A DNA stretch of 64,000 bases from Oreocharis arfaki. Lineage: Eukaryota > Chordata > Aves > Passeriformes > Paramythiidae. Location of the stretch: the NCBI GenBank assembly GCA_013398015.1, contig VZRR01006738.1:185157-249156 (forward strand). Direction: 5' to 3'. Shown in pieces: positions 50,201 to 63,185 of the stretch. How positions within the stretch are numbered: position 1 is the stretch's first letter; each line of letters begins with the position of its first letter. The notes below the pieces were generated by a model. It did not search any database and was not told where the DNA came from. It saw nothing but the letters and a program-made list of their open reading frames with translations. The translations under genes were made by a program, and so were the position numbers.

Positions 50201-53200
50201 AAGTTGCAAGAAGTGGGATTTTTTGAGTCAGTTACTGATGGTGCCACACCTCCGTCAGCTGAATTTTTGAGTTTCTATGTGGCAGGAAGAGTGGGAATTG
50301 ATCATATTTTAATCCACACTTCATACTGACTGATGCCATTCTTAAATCATTTTATATGAAAAACAAAAACAACAGACATGGCAACTGTAGCAACTGTATT
50401 TTCCTGATTGTCTGCATCCTTCCTGATTGTAACCTTGATGTCTGTCTCTGTTACGGGCTGCAGGAGAGCAGCAGGCTCCAGTGAGCTGGTTCAGATTTTA
50501 GGACTTGAGAAGCTGATGTGTCAGCTCTTTAGCTGCTGAGAGGTGAGGGGAGACTCAGTCTCTCACTAGTGTGTGTCTCACTGACTGCACCATGTTCTTG
50601 GAACACGGCTCTGTTTTTCCTTTCTTCTTTTGGGTTTTTTTAGTTATTTCCTGCCCTCAGAAGGCACAAAATGGCATTCAGGTATATTAGTAGGCAATTC
50701 AAAAGCACTCTGGGCAATCCAGACAAATCCTTAGTGTTTCTGTTCTTCCTCAAACTATCCTTAATTACTTTTCCAGTGTTTCTACACAAGAGACAGTGTC
50801 TATGTTTGCACACAGAGCAGCACAGGGATATTTCATTGGAAGAATCCATCTACCATGTCAGTGGGCCTGCACAGTAAAACCCCGAATGGGCTGTGTATGT
50901 GTAGTGGCATTTCATCATCAGACCATCTGTCTGCATGAGAATTTTAGTATGGCATTCCCATAGGAAGGGTTGTGTGGTTAGTTGATGGCTTTGGTCATGA
51001 ACTTGGAATGGTATTAAATTGCCACAAAATAAAGGAACACAGATTTTTAATAACTCTGCTAAATTATTTATCTACATACCCACTTGTAGCCTGTGGAATT
51101 TGGTGGAGGAAGAAGATCGGCATAGTGATCACCACAGTGACCTCTGTGCTCAGTGGCTTGGCTTTTAGGTTTTTGTCTGGGGTAGTTGTCTTGTTGTTTT
51201 CTTGTGGCAGGTATGGGCGTCTCGCAGTTTTTCCCTCTGTTTGACGTGCTTGTGAGTTTTATCATGTTGGGCACCAAAACACCTGCTTACAGTTACAGTA
51301 TATGCTGTGTGACTAATTGTAAATATACTTTGTGTTTTCATGTTGTTGCACTTTGGGCACAGTGTGACCCTGCACATACGGACAGCAGCAAGTGTTTTTC
51401 ATCACAAAAAAGGAAATGTTCGTTCTCTCAGCTCCACTGCTGTAAGCTGTCACTAACATCTACTTGTCTCAAAGATTTCACACTTCAATCTTTACGGCTT
51501 CTGTAGTGAGATTGCAAATGTCTCATTAAGTCGGTTGGGTTTTCTTTGATCTTTCTGCATTACTCAGATCACTAGGGAAACTCAAAAGCTAATAGATGCT
51601 GACAAGTGCTGACCCCAGGGAAAATGCATTTGCTGGGGCTAGGCCTGGGTCTGTGTAGCTGCTTTTACCTCATTGTGAAGGAAGTGGTTTCTTGATGAGT
51701 TGATCCTTCTGCTCTTCATTTATAAGGTACAAAATGAGCACAGAGATTTACACAAAGAAGCTTTTCCAGATGTATTCTTAAGGTGGTGTTCAAGTTGGTA
51801 ATAATTTTCTGTAAAGCAAAGATGTTTCATACAAACTCAAGCAAATACGAACTCAGTAGATATGGCAACATCCGTGTCTCTGTGTTAGCTCTTGCATACT
51901 GCAAACCATTGCTTTCAGGACTATATAAGTAGATCTATAGGTACATGCTTGTCAAATTTCAAGCAGAGAACTGGGCAGTTCTGGACAAAGTATCATGCTC
52001 ATTACATGTTTGGAAGTCTGAATTTTTAATCTTCCGTAGCTGCTCCACAGTCCTAGAGGGGTAGGATGTGAATAGAAATTGTCAGAACAAAATCTTGTGA
52101 GCTCTTAAAACCATGTTGAACATGCTCTATCATTTCTGATGAGTCTGAGCAATTCTTAGGAGCCTCTAAAGCCTTACAGGGGTTTCAAATGCAATCTGGA
52201 GAGAATGCATCCACACTGTCTCTGGAGAAGTCACCTGCATACCGTCAGCTTCTGCAGTGGCTATCTCCACATGGCTGGTAGGAGAGCTTTGAGACAGGAC
52301 AGAGTGTTAAAGGAGCCTTAGCTACAGATACCCCTTAAATCCATTTTCAGAAGACACACCAAGCCTGCACTTAGTTTTGTTAAATGCTTCGCTGTGCTTA
52401 GGAGCAAGTAGCCTTTGCCGGCTGAATGAGCCGAAGGCCATGCAGGCTGCAGCCAGAGATGTGTCGGATGAAGCAAGCAGAGGAAGCAGTAAGGGATTCT
52501 GGCACACTGGTGCCACATTTGTACGAGAGAGATCACTGCAACAGGGGGCTGGAAACAGTGAAAGCAGCCAGGCCAAAGGTCTTGCTGATGTACCACCTTC
52601 TGTATGAACTTGCATAGTCTGTAAAAGTGCCCGTGCTTTTCTGTTAAAACAGAGGTGATTCAGGTTTTTTCCCTAGGAATTTGGTAATGTCTGCGGGTTG
52701 CAACACAATTTTTTCTTAAGGAGCCACTGTCTCCATGAAAGATGCTGGTTTCATGAATATGAATCCTGCAAATATCTAGCCTTCTTTTATTGATGTTTTC
52801 TTTACAACTTTACTTTTAGGCAAACATTTCATAATTCTGTTTTCCTCCACGACTGATTTTTTTTCTTTTTTTTTGCAGGGGGTGAGGGGAGGGCTAGGTC
52901 TAACATACAAACTTGATGTAGTCAAAGATTATAATAAGAGTTTGTCTGTAATTATAATGATATAATTGCATTTATTGTCCCAGGCTGTACAGTTGCCCTA
53001 GAGAGCACAGCCTGTTATATTAAAATGCCTTTCAGTATTTATTTCAGATGCTAAGAAAAATAATAAAAGACATATCTATAAGATGCTGAATGATCATACA
53101 GTGGGATTTGACCTTTGGCAATATTTTAATACTGTAGCTGTTGATCTGAGGGTTTTTGTAACTAAGCAACTGTCATCCAGAATGTATTATATCATAAAAG

Positions 53201-53501
53201 AGTATTAAGATATGAAGGAGACTAAGTAGTTAGAGTGAAATAGGAGCCATGGTGAGATGCAGGCACTTTCCTATTGAACATTCTTGTTTTCTGAGCTATA
53301 GCACAAAGGATGAACCTTACCACGATTTGTTCCATGGCGGGGTATTGAAACCTGCACTCTGCACTCTCAGTTCTGCGAGCAGGCACTTTCGTGTAGTAAA
53401 TCAAGTATGAAATTAAGTCTTGGGTAACGGACACATTAATTTTGCTGCTGGACAGCAAAGTGGGACTGCCATGGATATTTATTCCCCTCCTACTTGGATT
53501 T
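47251..53501 (+). other. PLCXD3 downstream intron, segment 2 (no gene seen)
   Basis: About 6 kb of AT-rich intron. It has G-runs of 6 and 7 at 48529-48542, a poly-A tract at about 49141-49154 and a T-rich tract at about 52857-52876 followed by a splice-acceptor-like AG. No homology to the remaining PLCXD3 exon (about 50 residues after ETITER) was found, nor to any other gene. Confidence 0.65.
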
Positions 53502-54345
53502 AGAATCAAAGACTCATTAAGCTTGGAAGAGACCTCCAAGATTGAGTCCAACCTTGGACCGAATACCTTCATGTCAAGTAAACTGCAGCACTGAGTGGCG
53601 TGTCCAGTACTTTTCTGGGCACTTCCAGGGATGGTGATTCCAGCACCTCCTTGGGCAGCCAGTTCCAATCCTTAATCACCCTTTCAGTTAAGAAATTCTT
53701 CCTGATGTCCAACCTGAACCTCCCTGGGTGCATCTTGGTGCCTTTTCCTCATGTCCTGTCTCTGGTTGCCTGGTAGAGCAGGTCAACCCCAGCCTTGCAG
53801 AGAGCAAAAAAGGCTCCCCTTTTAGCCTCTTTTTCTGCAGGCAAAACAACCCCACTGCCTCAGCCACTCCTCATTTGACTTACTCTTTAGACCCTTTCTC
53901 AGCTTTGATGTCCTTCTCTGGACTCACTCCATCACTTCCATGTCTTTTTTTGGAATGAGGGGCCCAAATCTGGACACAGGATTCAAGGTGCAGCCTCACC
54001 AGTGCCCAGTACAGGGAGACAATCCCTGCCCTGATCCTGCTGGCCACACCATTGCTGATCCAGGCCAGGATGCCATTGGCCTCCTTGGCCACCTGGGCAC
54101 TGCTGCCTCATGTTCAGCTGCTGTCACCAGCACCCACAGGTCCTTTTCCACTGGGCAGTTTTCCAGCCACTCTGCCCCCAGCCTGTGGTGCTGCCTGGGG
54201 TTGTTGTGACCCAAGATCAGGACTCAGCACTTGGCCTGGCTGAACCTTCCACCACTGGCCTCAGCCCATTGATTCAGCCTGTCCAGATCCCTCTGCAGCC
54301 TTCCAGCAGATCAACACTCCCACCCAACTTATTTACATACTCTGA
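53502..54345 (-). mobile_element. CR1 LINE fragment (about 840 bp)
   Basis: Antisense CR1 starting at 'agaatcaaagactcattaagcttggaagagacctcc'. It then has 'cacttccagggatggtgattccagcacctccttgggcagcc', 'agaaattcttcctgatgtccaacctgaacctccc', 'ggcccaaatctggacacaggattcaaggtgcagcctcacc' and 'ctgtccagatccctctgcagcc'. These are the standard CR1 blocks in order, from the 3' UTR back into ORF2. The minus-strand reading shows the CR1 C-terminal motif VRLHLESCVQIWAPHSKK. It is 5'-truncated with stops, and better preserved than the older copy at 59.3 kb. Confidence 0.95.
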
Positions 54346-55711
54346 CATCTGAAACTGGCTTCCTTGCTTTTCCCGTGAGACGTGTTCAAATTACAGCTCT
54401 GAGGCAAGGCTGCAATCCCAAATGATTCTTGCAGGTGTAGCAGTGTACTGTGGTGCTTGAATAATGGGGAAGGGGTCATTTTGTCCAATGTGTTCACTGC
54501 TGTTTCCCAATGTTTGAGTGGATATTGAAAAGAAACTTTCCTCCTTGTGAGCAGGCTTTTTTTCTCAGAGCTAAGTTCATTGCGATTCGTCCTGGATTTG
54601 CACATCTTACGAGAGAAAAGCAGCTCCAGGACCACCTCTCTGTTCCCTGCTTTTGGCTGAGGAAAATGCTGAAACAGCGAGGACTTGGCTCCTCACAACT
54701 TTTTATACTCTCGCAACTGACCTGTCCAGCTATGAGGCTTGTGCCAATCACCCTGTGTCAGGAGGAGGATCTGTCTCTGCTGAAGGAGCACTGTAGTCAC
54801 ATCCTTTCCTTAGCCACTTTTCTTCATCTCTCTCCTCCTGCACATGCTCTTTTTACTTAGATTTGCTTTTTTCCTGTAAGCTATTGCAAGTAGTCAGCCC
54901 AGCAAGCTTCATTTCTACTTCAGCTAACTATGAGGTGATGGTTAGGGTTTGGGCAGTTAGGGTGAAAATACAATCTGAAGCCAGAGTGTTACCATCAACC
55001 TTTAAAGATGGTAAAGATTTAGGAAAGGATGTTTTGTACCCAGGGATGCTGGTTCAGGTTGCTGTCAGGTGCCAGGCATATGGTCCTGAAGCTCATTGCT
55101 GGAATGTCATCAAGGTGCTTGTGTGTTGTCCAAGACTGGTGCTGTTTCCATGAAGAATAGGAGCATGTGGCTTGGAGAGTGTCTGCGCCCAGTTTTGTCC
55201 GTCTGTGAAGCATCCTTCTGCTGAAGGTGAAGGATAGGACTCAGCTGAGAGAGGTGAGTAAGGTCACTGCTGTAACACTGCAGATGAGAGCCGTGTTCCT
55301 GCCCTGTTTTCACACCAGGCACAGTGAGTTGTTCTGAGCCTGTGGCTAATTGCAGCTCAGAACATTTGGCTGATAATGACCTGTCTCGCCTAGTGGCATT
55401 TGCTGCTGGTGTACTCTCCATCAGACAGCGTTTCACTGCTGTTAGTGTCTGGCTGCGCTAGAACAGGAGACACGTAAATCCAGCTGAATAGTTTTCTCTT
55501 GGTGGAAAGCACCCTCATTTGAGCTCTGCAGTCTGAGGAATGTTTGTGGAGCTATTAATCCGTGTGATGAACATCTGGTTTGATGGAGTTTTTTTTCCTT
55601 CTGAGCTATTTCTCATAAGAAATACAGATGGACTGTTGTTTGAAATATATTTTTCAGCTCCAGAAAGACATTGCTTTGTCCTTTAGTAACTGGAAGTATG
55701 AGTATCCAATA
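54346..55711 (+). other. PLCXD3 downstream intron, segment 3
   Basis: Non-CR1 sequence between two CR1 copies. Overlapping open frames on both strands near 54.3-54.9 kb (100 codons -, 116 codons +) have no homology I recognise. Two isolated TTAGGG hexamers near 54.94-54.96 kb do not form a telomeric array. Confidence 0.6.
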
Positions 55712-56154
55712 GAGAGCTACAAAGATGCGGAAGAGTCTAGAGGAGATTCTGTATGAAGAGTGGCTGAGTTCACTAGGCTTGTTCAGCCTGGAGGAGTCTC
55801 AGAGGAGACAGAGCAGACTGGAGCTTCCTCACAAGGGGAAATGGAGGGGCAGGCACTGATCTCTTCTCTCTGTTTAGCAGTGACAGGACCATGGGAATGG
55901 CGTGAAGCTGTGTCAAGGGAGGTTTAAGCTGGATATCAGGAAAAAGTTCTTCAGCCAGAGGGTGATTGAACACTGGAACAGACTCCCCAGGGAACTGGTC
56001 ACAGCCCTAAGTGTGGTAGAGTCCAAGAAGAGTTTGGACAATGCTCTCAGGCACATGGTGTGACTCTTGGGGTTGTCCTGTACAGGCCAGGAGTTGGATT
56101 TCAGTGATCCTTGTGGATTCCTTCCGAGTCAAGATATTCTATGATACTATGAAA
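55712..56154 (+). mobile_element. CR1 LINE 3' fragment
   Basis: Sense-strand CR1 starting in the ORF2 C-terminal region ('gttcactaggcttgttcagcctggagg'), with 'gatatcaggaaaaagttcttcagccagagggtgattgaacactggaacagactccccaggg' and a 3' end at 'gatattctatgatactatga'. The tail carries the CTGTACAGGCCAGGAG block, placing it in the same subfamily group as the copy at 12.4 kb. It is 5'-truncated. Confidence 0.93.
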
Positions 56155-56829
56155 TAATGCTGACATCCTGGGCTGACATCCAGGATCAGTTACCATAATT
56201 CCCGGTCAGTAACCTTCTGGACTCCTGTGCTGCTAACAGCCAGCATTGACTGTACCAGCTCTGGAGATACAGACTCATGCCTGCTAGTTAAATTTTTTGT
56301 GAGTGGTGTGTGTTTTTCTCCAGGCCACTCTTTGTGAACTGTTGTCTCTTAAGTAATGTCTCTGTTGATGCATGTTACACCAATGCACTGGGTCGCACTG
56401 ATAGCGGTTGTGCTGTCCTGCAGATCTACCCCAGTCTGTGCTGAGGCAGACGGGTGCAAGGTCTCTCTGCCTGGTCTTTGATGCAAGACAGATGCTTAGC
56501 TGAGACCAGCCATCAGCCTCTAGTGTGAGAGTTTTATTGGAGGAAGAGGACTGCAGCAGCTCTGTGATGAATGTACAGCTTGGTCTGTATTCCTCAAGAG
56601 GAGCGTGAGCCAGTGCAGGGACTCTCAGGCACCGTGCCTGGCTGATGTGGCGGATCTGCTTTTCCTTCTGCTGATGAAGCAGCATGACTCAATGCCATGA
56701 TGATGGAGACGGGGATGGCTTCTCTTGGCCCAGATATCTCGAGTGAATTGACGTTAAGGCAGGGGAGAAAAACCACTGTAAGAGGAAGATCAGATTTGTG
56801 TTCTTTTCAGGAGTCTGGTAGTATCTTGG
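56155..56829 (+). other. PLCXD3 downstream intron, segment 4
   Basis: Between two sense CR1 fragments. A small hairpin-capable inverted repeat (ATCCTGG / CCAGGAT) lies near 56165-56187. A minus-strand open frame of 133 codons at 56284-56685 has no homology I recognise. Confidence 0.55.
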
Positions 56830-57410
56830 TGCATGGGACCTGAGGAGGGGACTGGCTGTTGGAGTTGCCAAGCTGCTGTCTGTGGTGTTTGAAAAGTCAT
56901 GGCAGTCAAGTGAAGTCCCAGGTGACTGGAAACGGGGAAATGTTGTACCAATTTTTAAGAAGGGTAGAAGGGAGCACCCTGGGAACTACTGATCTGTCAT
57001 CCTCCCATCTGTGCCAGGGAAGATGATGAAAGAGATCCTCATGGAAGCACTAAGTCACGTGGAGGACAGGGAGGTGATTCAAGACAGCCATCACAGCTTT
57101 CCTGAGGGCAAGCATTTCCTAGCCAACCTAGTAGGCTTCTATGATGGAGTGATCACATTAGTGGGCAGGGGATGTCATCTGTGTGGACTTGTGTAAAGCC
57201 TTTGACATGGTCCCCCACAACATCCTTCTCTCTAAATCAGAGAGACAGGGATTTGATGACTTTGGTGAATGAGGAATGGCTTGGATAGATATCCAGAGTG
57301 TAGTGGTTAACAGCTCAGAGTCCTCCTGATGGACATCAGTGATAAGTGATGTCCCTCAGATGAATTTTAAAGATCCATTTCAACCCAAACAGGTCAGTTA
57401 TTCCATGACC
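56830..57410 (+). mobile_element. CR1 LINE: broken reverse-transcriptase segment joined to a 3' tail
   Basis: Sense-strand CR1 ORF2. The translation reads FEKSWQSSEVPGDWKR, then GKMMKEILMEALSHVEDREV, LANLVGFYDGV and, after a frameshift near 57170, CKAFDMVPHNILLSK, which is the reverse-transcriptase box A region of CR1/LINE enzymes. In-frame stops and the frameshift make it inactive. About 57360 the RT region switches directly to the element's 3' tail ('aaagatccatttcaacccaaacaggtcagttattccatga'), so the rest of ORF2 and most of the 3' end are missing through an internal deletion. CR1 ORF2 normally supplies endonuclease and reverse transcriptase for target-primed retrotransposition. Confidence 0.93.
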
Positions 57411-58997
57411 TTTTTGCTGTAGTGTTTCTCAACCAAATACCTCTCTTGGCTTCTCTCCAGGGGGATTTTACTTTATTGCTGATGCATCCTCTGTAGTCCC
57501 CTGCTAAATTTTTACAAGATATATTATGTATTTTTCAGTCTGCCTTTTCCCTGATGGTTGGCAGCCATGGCTCACTGCTGTGGAGTTCTCGTTAAATAAA
57601 ATATGAGATCAATTGAAAAGTTATCAGTATTACTGGAAACATGAGACTTCTCACAATGTCTGCCTATTTTTAGTGCTGATCAGAACCAGTAAGAGTGCTC
57701 CAAGTAACCAAATAAATTTTTGTTTTTAAAGCTAATTTGAGATCACATAAGTGGTATATTGTTTAATATTTTATTTCTTTTGTTAGGAGTTTGGTCTGCA
57801 GTTGTTAGTTTTTTAGATGTGACATCAAGTGCATGTTTGTGTGAATTTTTTCAACCCAGAGATTACAAAACCATTTGTTCTTTTTCCTATCAATGCAGGA
57901 TCCTAATTCCTTTTTATTGAAAACTGCAGGTATTTTAAAGTCTTCTCTTTTTTTCCCAGGAATGCTCCTTTCAGTGTTTTTCCCCAGGGAAAAGTCTATT
58001 TTAGCAAAATACTTTACATCAAAACATTTCAATTTACAGTCCTATTAATTCTGTCTTATCTTTAGATTTATGTTACAGTCTTAATTGCAATATTTAATGC
58101 TGTTTCTATATACACAGCTTACCATTTTTTTATTCAGAAACAGGTCTTGGACTTTATTTTGTGGAGAGGCCAGCATATTAATTTTGCTTTCTAATGTGAA
58201 ACAAAATCACATTTTGAAATGCTGGAGTCTATCAGAACAGCAGTTCTTGGTTTCAGAATCTTGGTTTTAGATCTGTTTAGTACCACAGTGGATATGTAGC
58301 ACTGAAGCATTCAGCCTTTGCCTGCCCCTTGGTATCACTGTTGATCAAGTGACATCTTTTTCTCTCACTCCTAACATCCATTTTGGCTTTGCTCATGACT
58401 GTTAGAACTACAGTTTTGTCTGCTATCTTTAAGGTGCATACCACCAGCCAAGCAAGGCAGCAGTGTTATTAACGGTATTAATTAACCTGGTGTGTGTGAT
58501 AATAAACACTGTAGAAGGATGGAGTCCTTCTGGGAGACTCTATTATCTAAGTAATATTGTGGCACATTTCAGGGTCCTTTACTTTTTTGCAGGAGAAATA
58601 AATCAGAATCTGTCCTTAATTTTTCTCTGAGAAAGCTCAACTGCTTTTTTTTTTGCTGGAAGTTAAATGGCCCAACTGCCTTCTTCAGAATCTAAAATTA
58701 TTTGAACTCAAGGCAGACAGCATGTTGGCAGATGTAGTCTAGAGGTAGTGATTCAGGACTATGCGATGTGGAAGAATCTGACTCAGCTTTTTGACTGATC
58801 TGGATTTTGCTGTCAGTCATGTTATGCTGCCATTGATGGTATCATCTAAACTTTTCAAGATGGTTGGCTGAAAGGAAAGATGACTATTATTGTTTGATTA
58901 CAAAATGTGCCAGTAATGGATGTTAAAAAGGGTGGCTCAGAGGTTAGCAGAGCTATCTAACAGAATGAAAGAAGCAGATATTATTTCCTCCAGTGTC
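57411..58997 (+). other. PLCXD3 downstream intron, segment 5 (no gene seen)
   Basis: AT-rich intron with no recognisable exon or repeat. Confidence 0.65.
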
Positions 58998-59255
58998 TCC
59001 CCAAAGCCTTCTCTTCTCTAGGCAGACTAACCCCAGCCCTCTCTCGTGCTGTATTCAGAAGAGAGGTGCTTTAGCTCTCTGATCATCTTTGGGGCCTCCT
59101 GTGGATCCCCTCCAACAGGTACATGTCTTTCCTGTGCTGAGGACCTCAGAGCTGGACATAGTGCTCCAGGTGGGATCTCATGAGGGCAGAGGGGCATTAT
59201 GACCCCCCCGACCTGTTTGTCACACCTGGTATGGCCCAGTGCAGCTGGTAAATAA
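58998..59255 (-). mobile_element. CR1 LINE internal fragment
   Basis: Antisense CR1 blocks 'ggcagactaaccccagccctctc', 'gctctctgatcatctttggggcctcctgtggatcccctccaacagg' and 'gtgctccaggtgggatctcatgagggcagaggggca' identify it. The usual 3' end is absent, so this piece is truncated at both ends. Confidence 0.88.
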
Positions 59256-59339
59256 TGCATAATCTAGATGGTAAAGTGTTAAGTAGTGTATTATCAACTG
59301 AAATAGTGTTCGGAAATCAGAAGTTAAAGTGGACTTGTT

Positions 59340-60440
59340 GAAAGTACCAGACTGTAGAAATGGTAGCATTCCTCAGAGATCCTGGTCATCTTTAATTTTG
59401 CTACTAAGGACCTTGAATTCAGCTGTAAAGAGTAAGGGAGTTTGCTGATAACACAGAGTAAGAGAGTGTCATTGTAGCTGAGGGAGGCTGAGGGGTAACG
59501 CAGGCTACAACCTGGATGCCTGCTGAAGAAATGGGATGAAATTCTGTGGTATAAAATGCAAGGTCATAATGATGGGAGCATGCTCTTGTAAGATAGGATC
59601 TTATCCACTGGGAATGCCAGGCAAGGTAGCTGCTGTAGTGTCACTCACGGTTCGCTAAATCTTAGCCCGTGGTGGAAACTGTGTGGAAGAAAGGGTGATA
59701 TCCTCTTGTTATGCACCTAGACATTTACAGCATGGATAGACGGATGCTGATACTACCATCCAAAGTGTGAGCAGGATATCTTTTTGGATGTTCAGTGCAG
59801 TTTTGGTCATCCATATTCTGAAGAGTAGATAAAACTGGCACAGCTGCAGAGAGGGACTACTAACTAGAATAAAGAGGGAGTAAATTGCTGAAGGCTTTGA
59901 GAAAGCTTGTTTTGTTTATCCTGGCACAGTGAAGCCTGAGAGGCTCTGTGATTGCCTACTCTCTGTAAATATCACAGGAATAAATACCAGTGAGGGAGAG
60001 CAGATTAGGCTAAGGGACAGCATTCTTACAAGAGCAACAGGTATACACTGACTAAATAAATTTAAGCTGGAAGTGAGAGAAGGGCTCCCTGCAGTGAAGT
60101 TTTCCTGCAGTTTTCCAGCTGGAAAAGTAGGAGTGAGAAAACTGACTGCTTTTAAGATGAGCTTTGTCAGCTTTTGAAAGAGGAGCAGGGTTCACTAGTT
60201 AGCAAGTTCCTCTCAGACACTCTACGGGAGAATGTCATGGCTGTTAACCTGCCTTACCAAAGGCAGCTATGCATGGTCTTGTCCATGGCACTTGCTTTGT
60301 CACTGGAGATGGGAGGACAGGACCTCACCATGTTCTGCTCCCCACTGGTCTGCTTGTGGGAGCCCTGGGAGCACTCTGGTCTTGAGACATGGGATGGTTG
60401 CGGGTTTCATTCGTGACCCCACTGGTTATTGAGAAGTCAG
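59340..60440 (+). mobile_element. Old CR1-lineage LINE fragment
   Basis: Sense-strand remnant of an older, amniote-wide CR1 lineage. It shows 'gtttgctgataacacagagtaag', 'gaaatgggatgaaattctgtggtataaaatgcaaggtcat', 'gtgcagttttggtcatcca', 'aataccagtgagggagagcagattaggctaagggacag' and 'aaataaatttaagctggaagtgagag', in the order expected from the end of the RT domain to the ORF2 C-terminus. Small indels and many substitutions show it is much older than the neighbouring CR1s. The 3' limit is uncertain; 60250-60440 is more GC-rich and may be its 3' UTR or an unrelated insertion. Confidence 0.8.
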
Positions 60441-63185
60441 AGTAGTCTATGTTAGGGGCACAGTTCCCCCTGACGTGGGGCCACCTTGGCAGAAAGATAA
60501 CCTGGTGAGCCTGTCTCCCCCCACTGTATCCAGGACAAACATTTCTCACTGTAAAAGACCAGTGACTATTTTGTAATGTCTCCTGGGTACTGTATTTTGG
60601 ATAATTATAATTGGCATAGTAAAGGGTTTATCATTTGAATGCTTTGGGCTTGTTAATTCTAGGTTGTAAGGAAAGTTAAGTAGAAGGAGTGAGGAACAGC
60701 TCTGGGAAGGCTGCTCCTGGTAAGTGATACACAGCAAGGCCCAGGATGCTATTTAGGAGGATAGTGCCTCTGGGATCCAGCTGATTAACAAAGCTGGTTT
60801 AGCTGTGGGAGTCCAGATCTAGAAGCCAGAGGATGTATGAATTATAATAAGCAGCTTAGTCCTTCTCTGTGGTGAGATGAAGCAGTTTTTGTGAAGGAGT
60901 TAGGAGGTGTGTGCCTGTGGTCCAGGCACCAGGCTGGGGTTGTGGGTCACCAAAGCACTAGAAGTGGCCGTGACAGCAGAGAAATAAGCGTCCTTGTCAT
61001 ATGTGCTGTGTATCCATTTGGTACATGCCTTGCAAGGGAAATGATAAAGCCAGCCTTGCAGATGAAGGCTTGGTGAAGAAAAAAGATGAGACATCAGGAA
61101 GCAGAAGAAGTGATGCCTCAGGTGGAGAGAGGTACAGCAAAGAGGAATTCGTGTGCTAAATGAAATGTGCTGGGACCGCAGAATTGTGAATGTTGTTGAT
61201 TCTGTTCGTTGAATGAGGACTAACTTGAAGACTAGTTGTATTTGAAGAAAAAATGTAAGAAAATACTTACGAGTGATATTTTCTGTCTTAGTGTTTTAGA
61301 AATATTGAAGTGTTTTGACAGTTTTAAGAGACCAAAGAGTGAGAAAAGAATGTTTAATTGGCTGTGCTGAACATGAGCCACATATTTAATATATTTTTAA
61401 TTAACTGAAAAACTGTGTGTTCCTATATCATTTTGTTTCCACCATCTAATTTTCTGACTTTTTTTAATCACGTCATTCAGATCAGAGCTGTAATTATGCC
61501 CAATTTCTGTTACTTGGATGTGCTGCCCGAAACCCTTACTATATTCTTTGCTTCTTGGTGTCCAAATAGCAGGAGAAGGGAAAACTACTATTTCCCTTCT
61601 TCAGAGGTAATTGCGTCTCTTACAATTTTCCATTTGAGCTTTGTTAGGTGGATTGCTTCACTGTAATCTGCTAAATGTTTCATGAACAAAGCACGCTTTC
61701 ACCTTTATTCTAAACAGTAAGAAAGTATTAAACTCCTGGGAGCGCTGTAAGATGCATCTCTTTACTTCAATTTTCTCTTATTTGAATATGGTTCTTTTCC
61801 TTGCATTTTTCAGCTTTGTCTTCCATATGAATTATTCTACAAATGTCTGTCTGAATTGTGGAATACCTGAACAAGGTACTATGGCAAACAGTTGCCTCCA
61901 GATTTGTACTTTTTGGTTGTCTCTGTATTCAATAGCAAAGAATTCAAATATCGGTGAGATTCACTTTCATTTCAAGGTATCTGCAGGAAGAACAGTTTGC
62001 AGGCTACACTATTAGTCTGAAAAAAAAAAAACCCATGTTTTATCTATTTACTTAAGTAATTTAGATTTATGATAGTAATGATTTCAGTGGAAACTCTGCA
62101 ATGATATGTGAAATTCTGTTACAAGTTGTACAGCAGAGAAATAGTGCTGGCAGTCAGAAGTTTCCTAAGTAAACCTTGCCTTCCACCTAGCTGCTCTCCT
62201 TTCTCTGCTAGTGTTACATACCTTTTTACTAACTTTTCCTATTACTCAAAAGTGGGATTTTCATAATCGCTCTGCTAATTCATCTATGTTCCAAGGTTCT
62301 GGGCAGGGCTAAATTATTTTAAAAATCACCTCTTCTCCTTTAATGTGGTAGATTCTCTTTAATTGTTCTCCACATTAAATTTCAGAGTATTTCCTCTGTG
62401 TACTACCTTCTATTTCTTTCCCTCTAAATCTCTGTCTTCTTTCTTGAATCTTTCAAATTTTACATTTTCAAGAATGTGAGTTTTGTAAAAAGGAAATGAG
62501 CCAGCAGCAGCAAGTGAAACTCTGAAATGGGGAGTAGCTGGACAGTTCTATACCTTGAGTCCCCAGCTAAGTTCCTCAGCAGGACAGCTCTTTGAAAGGT
62601 CCTGGATAAACACATGGTGGCAACTCTGGGTGAAAACAAAGCCCTTGGCTGAGTCTGGTGGAGGAAACCTTGGCTGTGAAAGGTTTGGTACTGGCTACGA
62701 CATATGTCTGTGACAAAGCAGTTCTGGCTCTGCAGTCAGATTCTAACACCTGATTTGAAAGCTTTAATACAGGCATTCAAGAGTAATGGGTATATGAGTA
62801 AATCATAGTTCTTCTTTTAAAGGACTAGAAGATGGGGGAGGGAAAAAACCCCAAACCTGTAGCTGTTCCCAGATATTTTCTTCTGTAAAGCAGATGTTTT
62901 CTGTTTCACAGACAGGGGAATAAGTTCCAGTTCCTATTTCCATATTCCATGCATATTGTCAGTTACATGAATTTCTTAATGTTTCTTGAACAGTCAGATT
63001 TCTATGTGGAACTGGGAGCGGGACCAACTGTCTCAAGCAGATAAAATATGCCTTGTCCAGGTACCTGCGTAAATGAGTGCTCAGGCTTTGTGTTTGTGCT
63101 GCAAGAGGTTGAAAGGAACGATGACTGAACACCCCTCTGACCTCCCTGATCACCACTCTGTGATCTCCATGAGATGACTGATTAA
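60441..63185 (+). other. PLCXD3 downstream intron, segment 6 (no gene seen)
   Basis: Plain intron with a poly-A run at about 62020-62031. No exon recognised. Confidence 0.6.

Noticed and set aside
52857..52880. Strong pyrimidine tract followed by GCAG, like a splice acceptor for the last PLCXD3 exon
   Set aside because: The sequence after it does not encode the expected ALPAMMQW-type continuation after ETITER.
54940..54966. TTAGGG hexamers suggesting an interstitial telomeric sequence
   Set aside because: Only two separated hexamers are present; there is no tandem array.
60234..60560. TGTCATGG start at 60234 as another ERV LTR
   Set aside because: Similarity to the 26.26 kb LTR ends after about eight bases; the downstream blocks are absent.
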